The notes under the pieces are model-generated. The model searched no databases. It was not told where the DNA came from and saw only the letters and a program-made list of their open reading frames with translations. Of a DNA stretch of 64,000 nt, positions 28,330-36,533 are shown piece by piece. Both the position numbers and the translations under genes were made by a program. Position 1 is the first letter of the stretch, and each line of letters starts with the position of its first letter. The stretch is from contig OZ241973.1 of the NCBI GenBank assembly GCA_965204295.1, positions 2,542,001 through 2,606,000 of the forward strand, read 5' to 3'. The DNA is from JAWKWH01 sp965204295. GTDB lineage: Bacteria > Pseudomonadota > Alphaproteobacteria > Rhizobiales > Rhizobiaceae.

Positions 28330-29213
28330 TAAATCCCCCCGACAGATTCATGTTTGCCGACGGCCGCTTCGATGCCGCGCTTCAATTCATCCCGGATCGG
28401 TTCGCTTTCGCGCAGAACGGCATCGACTTTCAGAAAGTCCAGCACTCTGAACCGTGACACCGGTGGCCGCAAGAACACCGCCGGCCGCAATCGGGTGAGC
28501 TTGTTGTTGATGATCGATTGCATCATCAACTGGCTGGCGCCAAACATCAGATCGATGGAATTTGGAAAGCGATTGCCGCCCTTGGGCGCTCCGACAACAT
28601 CGATACCTACAACGATATCCGCTTTATCTATTACCAGATCATAGGGAACCGGATCGTAGATACCGCCATCAATCAACACCTTGCCGTTTCGCCTGACCGG
28701 ACGGAACAACGCCGGTATCGCCGCGGAGGCGGCAAGCGCCGTGTAGAGATCGCCATCGCGATTGACAACGAGGCAATGGCCAAAAAAGTCGGTTGCCGTG
28801 ACCTGGAGCGGGATCTTAAGCTTCGAGAAATCCTCGGGAATGTCCCGCGGCAGTAGCGACCGGAGAATCCTTTCGATATCGAACTGGCTGACCTTGATGC
28901 CGCCAAAGGCTTCACGCAGACTGGTGGGCCGGATTTTCCACATGAGACCGGCGAGCGCCGCCCGATCGCCGAGCACTGATCTTGCGTAGTCTCGAATGCC
29001 ACGACCCTCCATTCCCGCCGCCATGCCTGCGCCCATGATCGCACCGATCGACGATCCGGAAATCGCCGTTGGACGAATGCCCAGTTCGTCGAGCACTTCG
29101 ATCACATGAATATGCGCCAGTCCGCGCGCACCGCCGCCGCCAAACGCAACGGCAAATGTCGGTCCGCTCACCGAAACCGACGGTTTCCTGACGGCGGTCA
29201 GCGCATTGTCCAT
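28329..29213 (-). CDS. Patatin-like phospholipase family protein (RssA type)
   Basis: A 294-residue patatin-fold hydrolase. The oxyanion motif GGGGARGLAHIHVIEVLDEL is near residue 27, the serine nucleophile is in SGSSIGAIMGAG, and the catalytic Asp is in LIDGGIYDP. Length and domain match the RssA/YchK bacterial group. It is intact, unlike its neighbours on both sides. It lies between the M16 pseudogenes upstream and the aromatic pseudogenes downstream on one strand, with a 1-bp overlap to the dioxygenase gene, so the four were probably one transcription unit. TAG stop. Substrate unknown. Confidence 0.92.
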   Translation of the reverse strand: MDNALTAVRKPSVSVSGPTFAVAFGGGGARGLAHIHVIEVLDELGIRPTAISGSSIGAIMGAGMAAGMEGRGIRDYARSVLGDRAALAGLMWKIRPTSLREAFGGIKVSQFDIERILRSLLPRDIPEDFSKLKIPLQVTATDFFGHCLVVNRDGDLYTALAASAAIPALFRPVRRNGKVLIDGGIYDPVPYDLVIDKADIVVGIDVVGAPKGGNRFPNSIDLMFGASQLMMQSIINNKLTRLRPAVFLRPPVSRFRVLDFLKVDAVLRESEPIRDELKRGIEAAVGKHESVGGI

Positions 29214-29219
29214 TTTCGG

Positions 29220-30528
29220 TCATTCCCCTTCGAACGAGTTCGGCCCGACAATCATAAACGAAGGCTCAACCGAAAACACCCGCTTTGCCACCGCCCTGGC
29301 TTGTTCCAGCATTACCGCATTGAAAGGCCCGGCCCGGCGCTGAATATAATCGATCCCGAGGTCCGACAGTTGAAGCTCGACCAGCGTGCCGGCGATCAAA
29401 CCCGATGAATCGAGATTGTTGACCGCATATCCGCCGATGACGGTTTTTTCGCGGCTGCGAGCTCTTCGGCGGTTGGACCGTCTTTTGCCATTCGCGCGAC
29501 TTCGTCCAGTATGATCTTCAAGGTCTCCTCCGCGCGATCGGAGCGTGTCGCCGTGCTGATTCCGAGACTGGAGGCGTGATCGAAGTTGACCGGATGAGAA
29601 CCAATTCCGTAGGCGAGCCCCCTCTTCTCGCGAATCTCGTTGTACAAAAGCGAAGAAAACGACCCGCCGCCCAGAATGTGGTTCATGATATAGGCGACAA
29701 AGAAATCCGGATCGGTTCGCTTGATTCCGGGCCGGGCCAGCCGCAGGGATGTTTGCGGCAGATCATAAGCGACATGCACGTTCCGGCCCTGCCTCGGTCT
29801 GGTATTTTTCACCGGCAGGAGATCGGATCGCCGCGGCAGGTCGCCAAATAGAGTATAGAGCGCCAGTTTAGCGGCTTCCTCGTCGACGGCGCCCACAATG
29901 CCGATATGGAGTTGATCGAGGGCGAAGACCCTTGCGTGCAGCCGCTTGAGGTCATCGGGCATGATGTTGCCAAGCGTATTGGCGGTTCCCCGTTTGCGCC
30001 GGGCATAGGGATGATCGCCATAGAGTTCTTCTGCCTATTTGTGCGCCGCCAGAGTTTGCGGATAACGTTCTCGCGCCTTGATATTGGCTACGATCCGGGA
30101 ACGGATTCGCTCAATAGGGCCGGGGTCGAAACGAGGCTGGTTAATCGCCAGTTTGACCAATGAAAGCGCTTCGTCGCGTTGATCGGCCAGTAGCTTTACC
30201 GAGCCGTGGACCGCATCGCGGCGGCGGCGTCATCGATTGCCTCTTGAAAGGCGGCGCTATCCAGTTCACCGGCACCCTCGTCGAACAAACCGGTCATCAG
30301 ATTGGCTAGGCCTTCCTTGCCCTGCGGGTCCTGGGTTGTTCCACCTGTGAACGCGAAATTTATCGCGATGAGCGAAATTGTATGATCCTCGACCAGCCAC
30401 GCTTCGATGCCTTTCGAAGAGATGATCTCGCGAATGTCCAAGGCGGCGTTCGCCGTTCCCGCGTCAAGCGCGGTTGGCAGCAGAACAAGCGCAACAACAA
30501 AAATGCGCCGGATTATCATCGCCGCCAT
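29220..30528 (-). pseudogene. Broken M16 family peptidase-like protein (second of pair)
   Basis: A secreted M16-fold protein without the zinc motif, the usual non-catalytic partner of the zinc-bearing subunit encoded upstream. A signal peptide (RRIFVVALVLLPTALDAGTANA) and EGLANLMTGLFDEGAG are present. Damage: a deletion with frame change near 30215 removing the EMSFDAGRD-like stretch, TAG near 30036 after LAAHK, and loss of one A in an A run at 29450 (KKTVIGGY expected). The C-terminus is then read in the third frame to TGA at 29220. Start ATG 30528 with GGGGA ahead, 14 bp after the first peptidase gene. Confidence 0.9.
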
Positions 30529-30541
30529 GTTCCCCGGCTCC

Positions 30542-31908
30542 CTAACCGCCATTGTTCTCCTCCGGCAGCAAATAACCCGTCACCGAACGCCGGTCGTTGA
30601 GATATTTCTTCGCCACCCTTTGTATGGTTTCCGCCGTCACCGCACGGATTCTCCCCGGCCAATCGAGAACATCCGCGACCGTTCCTCCGGTTGACAGCGT
30701 GGATCCAAATATCCGCGCCATGCCGCTTTGGCTGTCCGAAGCGAAAATCGTGCTTTTGACAAAGCGGTTCTTTGCCTTTTCCAGTTCCTTTTCGGTTACG
30801 CCCTCGGCGGCAAGCTTTTTGATTTCCGACAGAATGGCCTTTTCCACTTCCTGGAGCGTCGCCGTGCCGCGCGGCAACCCGTAGACACCGAACGCCGTGT
30901 CATCGACGGTGGTTCCCAGATAGTAGGCCCCCGCCGAACGACAAGTTCCCGATAAAGCCAGCCGCGGGGCCTGCCGCCAAGAATCTCCGACAGCAGATCT
31001 AGCGCTTCCGCTTCACCCGGACAATCCGAATTATACGATGGCGCCAGCCAGACCCTGCGCATCGACGGCACGGAAACCCTGGCGTCTTTCATGGTCACGG
31101 TTCGGCTTGTGCTGTGCTCGGGTTCCTGCGGTCTTGCCCGCGCCGGAACACGCGATCCCCGGGGTATGGCGCCGTAGGTTTTCCTTGCCAGCGTCAGGAC
31201 ATTTACCGGCTCGACATCTCCGACCACGACAAGAACGGCGTTCTCCGGCTAATAAAAGCGATCGTAGAAGGCGATCGCATCAGCCCTGTTCAGTCGCCTG
31301 ATTTCGTGTTTCCAGCCAATGACCGGAATACCGTAGGTGTGGTTCTGATAAAGGGTTGCATCGACTTCCTCGCCAAGCAGCGAACCGGGGTCGGCTTCGA
31401 CCCGCGATCGCCGCTCTTCGAGAACAACATCGCGTTCGGGGCCGATAACGTCATCTGTCAGAATGAGATTGCGCATCCGGTCAGCTTCGTAGGTCATCAC
31501 CATTTCAAGGGCTTGCGCAGACACCTTTTGAAAATAGACCGTGTAGTCATTTGAGGTGAAGGCGTTTTCCCGTCCGCCAATCTCGGCGACCTTGCGCGAG
31601 AACTCGCCCGCCGGATAATTCCTGGTTCCCTTGAACATCAGGTGCTCGAAAAAATGGGCGATCCCCGATTTGCCCAATTCTTCATCGGCGCCGCCGACCC
31701 GATACCAGAGCATATGGGTCACCACCGGTGCGTGGCCGTCGGGGATAACGACGATCTCCAGACCATTGTCGAACTTGAAGTCCGAGACCGCCGGCTGCTC
31801 CGTCGATGCGGCGCGACCTGCTGCCGCGGCCGATGTCAGCAGGAAGGCAATACTCAGAAGCGAAGCGGCGAAAAACGGCGGGATTCGCATCTTGTCAGAC
31901 AACCTCAT
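30542..31908 (-). pseudogene. Broken M16 zinc peptidase (first of pair)
   Basis: A secreted processing-peptidase-like protein. A signal peptide is followed by the inverted zinc motif HFFEH (in SGIAHFFEHLMFKGT) with the downstream Glu in YEADRMRNLIL and the ERDVVLEERRSR helix. TAG at 31249 stands between FYDRFY and PENAVLVVVGDV. A second lesion near 30925 shifts the frame in the RRG-LAYYLG region of the second domain. Downstream text is otherwise well conserved to EENNGG. With its 14-bp-distant partner it would form a periplasmic heterodimer. Confidence 0.92.
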
Positions 31909-31986
31909 GCAAACTTGATGCGCATATAGGGCGCGGAATCAACGGGTAGGAAGTGAAATCTTTGTCATGTGGATGTATGGGCCGGT

Positions 31987-32547
31987 TCATTCGGTGTCTG
32001 GAATAAGAAAGCGGATCGTCGTTCCGCTCTGTTTCAACTGATCCCGCAATTGAAAACCCGATGGCGGCGAGAACTCCGTATTTGCGTCGTCCTCCACGAC
32101 ACACACGGAATTTTTCGCCAGCCAGCCTCCATTCAACAACGAGGAAAGCGCCTTCTCGCCAAGGCCCTTGCGATAGGGCGGATCCGCAAATACAAGGTCG
32201 AACGGCGATATCGTTCCCACGTCACCCATTGCGGCCGCATCCCGGCGAAAGATTTTGGTCCGGCCCTGTAGGCCGAGCATCTCGATATTGGCCCGAATGA
32301 CGCCTCTTGCGTCGGCGGCCATCTCGACGAACAGGGCCATCCGCGCTCCTCGCGAGATTGCTTCAATTCCGAGCGCGCCCGATCCCGCAAACAGATCGAG
32401 TACGCGAGCATCTTCCATTTGAGCGAGATCGCTGTGCGCCAGCTTGTTGAACAGCGCTTCGCGGGTTCGATCGGCGGTCGGGCGGGTCGCGGCTCCCGCC
32501 GGCGCCAGGAGTTTTCGACCGCGAAATTCACCGCCGACGATCCGCAT
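31987..32547 (-). CDS. rsmD: 16S rRNA (guanine(966)-N2)-methyltransferase
   Basis: A 186-residue SAM-dependent enzyme methylating G966 of 16S rRNA. It begins MRIVGGEFRGRKLLAP, the usual RsmD start, followed by RPTADRTREALFNKL, the SAM motif VLDLFAGSGALGIEAISRGA and the catalytic FADPPYRKG. ATG at 32547 is chosen over an Arg-rich upstream frame because homologues start there. The start overlaps the end of the pseudouridine synthase gene by 20 bp, an operon arrangement common in Hyphomicrobiales. Confidence 0.95.
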   Translation of the reverse strand: MRIVGGEFRGRKLLAPAGAATRPTADRTREALFNKLAHSDLAQMEDARVLDLFAGSGALGIEAISRGARMALFVEMAADARGVIRANIEMLGLQGRTKIFRRDAAAMGDVGTISPFDLVFADPPYRKGLGEKALSSLLNGGWLAKNSVCVVEDDANTEFSPPSGFQLRDQLKQSGTTIRFLIPDTE

Positions 32548-33730
32548 TCTTCGTCCTTTTGCGATCGGGCCCGCCCGATCTTGAGTTTCGGCGCGCGCGC
32601 GCCTTGCCGGTTTCCGCGCCTGCGCCGGTCTTCCTGACTTTGTCGCCCCGCGGTTTCGCGCCCGGCGCCATCCATACATTCGAGGCCCTCGAACGGGGTG
32701 ACAACGGAGCAGCGGGATTTTTCCGCTCCTCGCGCGGGAGGCTTGTCTTAAGTCGGTCGAGGTTTTCCTGGCGGGATGATTTCAGGCGCCCGGCTCCAGG
32801 TTTGCGTTCAGTTCCCTTGTCTTCCGCGCTTTTCACTGCACGTGTGCCGGAAAACGGATTTCTGATGTTCGAACCGAAATCGGCGCCCGCTTCACGAATG
32901 AGCCGTTCACCCAGTTGATCGCGGAGTGTCCGGCCCTTCAATTCAAACAAACCGCCCGGCTTGAGATCTCCAAGCTGGAAAGGACCGTAGGAAACGCGAA
33001 TAAGACGGGTCACCTCAAGTCCGAGCGAACCGAGAACCTTCTTGATCTCCCGGTTCTTGCCTTCCCTCAACGCGACCGTAAGCCACGCGTTGGATCTCCG
33101 TTCGCGATCAAGAGACGCATCGATCGCACCGTAAAGTACGCCGTCGACCGCGATTCCATTCTTGAGTCGATCAAGCGCCGCTTCGTCCACCTCGCCATGC
33201 ACTCTTGCCCGGTATCGACGCAGCCAGCCGATTGAAGGAAGCTCCAGCACCCGGGCCAGCCCGCCGTCGTTGGTGAGCAACAAAAGCCCTTCGGCGGTGA
33301 AATCGAGCCGGCCCACGGTCACAAGGCGTGGCAAGCCTTCCGGCAGAATGTCAAATACCGTCTTTCGACCCTGCGGATCGCGGTTTGTCGTCATTGTTCC
33401 GGCAGGCTTGTGAAACAAAAACAACCTGGTGCGTTCGCGGTCGGGCAGCCGGTCGCCATCGACATGCACCACGTCCCCGTCGCTTACATTGAACGCGGGA
33501 GATGTAAGGACATTGCCGTTCACCTTCACGCGTCCCTGCAATATCATCGCCTCGGCGTCGCGGCGCGAGGCGACGCCGGACCGCGCGATGCGTTTGGCAA
33601 TTCTCTCACGGCCCTCGGACGGCTCTTTGATCCCGTTCTGTCCGGCTTTCTTGCGTTCACTTCGCTTTTCGTCGCGCGTCCGGCCGGTCTTCGCCCGCGC
33701 GTGTGCAGGTTTTTTACTGTGCTGGTTCAT
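32528..33730 (-). CDS. rluB: rRNA pseudouridine synthase, RluB/RsuA family
   Basis: A 400-residue protein. After a basic N-terminal extension, an S4 RNA-binding domain lies at about residues 40-85 (ERIAKRIARSGVASRRDAEAM), then the pseudouridine synthase domain with VTVGRLDFTAEGLLLLTNDG holding the catalytic Asp, and REGKNREIKKVLGSLGLEVTRL. The last 120 residues are a low-complexity Arg/Lys-rich tail, common in alphaproteobacterial members. RluB modifies U2605 of 23S rRNA; RsuA-type specificity for 16S cannot be excluded. Divergent from tadA, operon with rsmD. Confidence 0.9.
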   Translation of the reverse strand: MNQHSKKPAHARAKTGRTRDEKRSERKKAGQNGIKEPSEGRERIAKRIARSGVASRRDAEAMILQGRVKVNGNVLTSPAFNVSDGDVVHVDGDRLPDRERTRLFLFHKPAGTMTTNRDPQGRKTVFDILPEGLPRLVTVGRLDFTAEGLLLLTNDGGLARVLELPSIGWLRRYRARVHGEVDEAALDRLKNGIAVDGVLYGAIDASLDRERRSNAWLTVALREGKNREIKKVLGSLGLEVTRLIRVSYGPFQLGDLKPGGLFELKGRTLRDQLGERLIREAGADFGSNIRNPFSGTRAVKSAEDKGTERKPGAGRLKSSRQENLDRLKTSLPREERKNPAAPLSPRSRASNVWMAPGAKPRGDKVRKTGAGAETGKARARRNSRSGGPDRKRTKNADRRR

Positions 33731-33833
33731 ATGGCCATCCGCTTTCGATACCGGTAACTATCAGTTTGGCTGGCATCAAGCGAGCGGAATGAGAAAATGC
33801 CGGGGGTTAGGCTGGAGACCGGTTTTGACGACG

Positions 33834-34277
33834 ATGTCGCGACCCATGGATATCGCATTGCGGGAAGCGCACGCGGCGGCGGAGCGCGACGAGGTGCCGG
33901 TCGGCGCAGCAATAGCCAAATCCGGAGAGATTCTCGCCCGTGCCGGCAACCGGATGCGCGAATTCAACGACCCGACGGCGCATGCCGAAATTCTCGCGAT
34001 CCGCGAAGCATGCCGGAGAACCAATGAAGAACGGCTTGTCGGCGCGGACCTCTACGTGACGCTTGAACCCTGCGCCATGTGCGCCGCGGCGATAAGTTTC
34101 GCGCGAATAGGCAGACTGTATTTCGGAGCTGACGATCCAAAGGGCGGCGCGGTCGAGAGTGGCGTGCGGTATTTTCGCTCCCCCACGTGCCACCATGTCC
34201 CGGAGGTTTATTCGGGTATCGGCGAAACCGAGGCGGCAGGGTTGATGAAGCGGTTCTTCCGCGAACGGCGCGGATGA
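33834..34277 (+). CDS. tadA: tRNA-specific adenosine deaminase
   Basis: A 147-residue zinc deaminase converting A34 to inosine in tRNA-Arg. The zinc and proton-shuttle motifs are complete: DPTAHAEILAIREA (His and catalytic Glu) and VTLEPCAMCAAAISFARI (two Cys). The VPVGAAI and YFGADDPKGGAVES blocks are standard. The ATG at 33834 (MSRPMDIALREAH) is used; a long in-frame upstream extension overlaps the antisense of the rluB gene start and is rejected. A second ATG four codons later is possible. Confidence 0.95.
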   Translation: MSRPMDIALREAHAAAERDEVPVGAAIAKSGEILARAGNRMREFNDPTAHAEILAIREACRRTNEERLVGADLYVTLEPCAMCAAAISFARIGRLYFGADDPKGGAVESGVRYFRSPTCHHVPEVYSGIGETEAAGLMKRFFRERRG

Positions 34278-34362
34278 TCGGGTCGGGAAACCGTGTCGTT
34301 TTCGCGACAGTATTTCATCGGGAACGGCGGTCATATGCCTCAGATCGATCAGGGAGCGTGCT

Positions 34363-35673
34363 TTGACGGATTCGTTTGACGCAATCATTATCGGCGCCGG
34401 GGTGATCGGCGCGGCGACAGCGTTCGAGATGGCGAAAAACGGCCACAGGACGCTTAATATCGACGCCATGGGCGAGGCCGGTCACGGTTCGACATCGGGA
34501 TCGTGCGCGATCGTTCGCGTCTACTATTCGACGGTTCCGGGCACCGCGCTCGCATATGAAGCCTGGCACTACTGGCGCGACTGGGCCAATTATCTTCAAG
34601 CCGGGGATGAGCGCGGCCTTGCCGAGTATCGCGACATTGGCTGCCTGGTCATGAAGACAGAGATCAACGACCATCTGCGCCGCCACATGGCGATCTGTGA
34701 CGAACTCGCCATTCCGTATGAGGAATGGGACGAAAGCCGCATTGCCGAGCGGCTGCCGCATTATCGTCTCGATACGTTCTGGCCGGCCAGGCGGCCTGAA
34801 GATGAGGGTTTTGGCGAACCGAGCGGTGGAAAGATCGGCGGCGGCGTGTATTTCCCGACGGGAGGCTATGTCACCGATCCGGCATTGTCGGCGCATAATC
34901 TGCAGCGGGCGGGCGAAGCCAAGGGCTCAACGTTCCGCTTCAATGCGAAAGCGACCGCCATTCTCAAAAGGGATGGACGGGTTTCGGGAGTGCAATTGCA
35001 AAACGGCGAGTCGATCAACGCGCCGGTGGTCGTCAATGTCGCCGGACCGGCATCCCGCATCATCAACGAAATGGCCGGCGTCACCGGAGACATGTCCATC
35101 GGCACCAAGGCCATGAAACAGGAAGTAGTGCACCTGCCGGCCCCCGACGGCTTCTTTGCGGACAGCCGCGAGATGGTCATATCAGACAGCGACATTGCCT
35201 GTTACCTGAGACCCGAAAGGGGGGGGCATTTGTTGGTCGGCAGCGAGGACCCGCCCTGCGACGATCATGTGGTGGTCGAGGATCCGTTTACGACGGATTG
35301 GCGGAATTTCACCGGGCAGTGGGATGTGCAGGCGATGAGGCAGGCTCAGCGTGCGCCGACGATCGGGATTCCACGGCGCCCGAAAGGCGTCGTCGATCTT
35401 TACGATGTCACGGAGGACTGGATCCCGATCTACGACAAGTCGTCCCTGCCGGGATTTTACATGGCGTGCGGCACCAGCGGCAATCAATACAAGAATGCGC
35501 CGGTGGCGGGAAAAATGATGGCGGCCCTGGTGGATTACTGCGAGGCGGGAAATGACCACGATTCCGACCCGCTGACGATAAGAATGCCGTACACCGGCGT
35601 GAATCTCGACATCGGTTTCTTCTCACGCAAACGCGAGATCAATCGGGATAGCAGCTTTACGGTTCTCGGCTGA
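34363..35673 (+). CDS. FAD-dependent oxidoreductase, D-amino-acid/sarcosine oxidase type
   Basis: A 436-residue DAO-family flavoprotein. It starts at TTG 34363, seven bases after GGGAG, and begins with the dinucleotide-binding sequence IIIGAGVIGAATAFEMA. GSTSGSCAIVRVYYS in the FAD/substrate region and GFYMACGTSGNQYKNAPVAG at the C-terminal FAD contact match enzymes that oxidise N-methyl or D-amino acids. The exact substrate is not clear. It stands alone between tadA and the convergent lipoprotein gene. Confidence 0.88.
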   Translation: MTDSFDAIIIGAGVIGAATAFEMAKNGHRTLNIDAMGEAGHGSTSGSCAIVRVYYSTVPGTALAYEAWHYWRDWANYLQAGDERGLAEYRDIGCLVMKTEINDHLRRHMAICDELAIPYEEWDESRIAERLPHYRLDTFWPARRPEDEGFGEPSGGKIGGGVYFPTGGYVTDPALSAHNLQRAGEAKGSTFRFNAKATAILKRDGRVSGVQLQNGESINAPVVVNVAGPASRIINEMAGVTGDMSIGTKAMKQEVVHLPAPDGFFADSREMVISDSDIACYLRPERGGHLLVGSEDPPCDDHVVVEDPFTTDWRNFTGQWDVQAMRQAQRAPTIGIPRRPKGVVDLYDVTEDWIPIYDKSSLPGFYMACGTSGNQYKNAPVAGKMMAALVDYCEAGNDHDSDPLTIRMPYTGVNLDIGFFSRKREINRDSSFTVLG

Positions 35674-35691
35674 ATCCAACCCGCCGAAAGG

Positions 35692-36375
35692 TCAGATCCA
35701 GGGAACAAAATCGCGCCAGCTGCGCTTGCCGGCCTTCTTGCGCGAGTTGGCCTTGCGTCTGGCTTCCTTTTTGTCCTCATCCTCGCCAATATCGTTGACC
35801 GGCGCCGTTTCGGCGGGAGCGCGGTATTCCAAAGGCGGTTCGCTGAGATATCTTCTGACGCCCGGATCGCCCTGCCGGTTTGCGGCCAGCCGTCGATTGA
35901 ATTCCTCGCGGGCGGCATCGGGGTCGAATTCCTGCCTCGCCAAATCCGGCTCCCGGTCATGATGCGCGGCCGAAACCGCTTTCGCATTCTCCGGACCCTT
36001 GATCTTCGGTCGCCAACCCAGATTGTCGCGATTTTCCGTCGCTTCGGCACGAAGCCTGGCGCGTCGTTCCTCAGGCGATACCGGCCATACGCCAACCGCG
36101 GTATCTACAACATTGTCCTGCGGCGCCGGCAATCCGGCGACTTGGGGGGGGGGGGTGACCAGTTCGGGGCGGGGTTTGTAGTCAATTCGCTTCCGCTCCC
36201 TGGGGCCAATAGTCAGGACGCCGGTGACGTCTTCCAGCAGTTGCTCGCTCGCCGGTTTGCCGGTGCCGTAGGTTGGAGAACTCACACATCCGCTCAGACC
36301 AACCGCCGACGCGACAACAACCGCCGCCGCGCTCAATCGCACAAAACCGGCACACTCGATACCAAATTTAGTCAC
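35692..36375 (-). CDS. Putative lipoprotein with poly-C tract
   Basis: A 227-residue predicted lipoprotein with a hydrophobic signal and lipobox VGLSGC. The remainder is charged and proline-rich (PELVTPPPQVAGLPAPQDN, then VWPVSPEERRARLRAEA) and ends in a Lys/Arg-rich segment and WRDFVPWI. I place the start at GTG 36375, with GAGGG about ten bases ahead; a TTG at 36423 is the alternative. Similar proteins occur beside ileS in related genomes, but no function is known. The gene holds a 12-C homopolymer that encodes three prolines and would break the frame if its length changed by one. Confidence 0.72.
   Translation of the reverse strand: MTKFGIECAGFVRLSAAAVVVASAVGLSGCVSSPTYGTGKPASEQLLEDVTGVLTIGPRERKRIDYKPRPELVTPPPQVAGLPAPQDNVVDTAVGVWPVSPEERRARLRAEATENRDNLGWRPKIKGPENAKAVSAAHHDREPDLARQEFDPDAAREEFNRRLAANRQGDPGVRRYLSEPPLEYRAPAETAPVNDIGEDEDKKEARRKANSRKKAGKRSWRDFVPWI
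36144..36155 (-). repeat. 12-nt homopolymer (poly-C on coding strand)
   Basis: Twelve G on the plus strand, read as C on the coding strand within the lipoprotein gene. At this length the frame stays open. Tracts of this kind are prone to slipped-strand mispairing and also to sequencing length errors. Confidence 0.9.
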
Positions 36376-36533
36376 AGCTACATGCCCTCGGAACAAGAAT
36401 TTCGATCCCAAAAAATCCGGCAACCGGACCGGGACGCTCAGTGCCGGTCAATTCCGGCGACAAGATGGCGTTTCACCAGCCCGCAATACCACAATCGCGG
36501 GGCCGGGGGCAATCACATGGCGCGACCCGGCGA

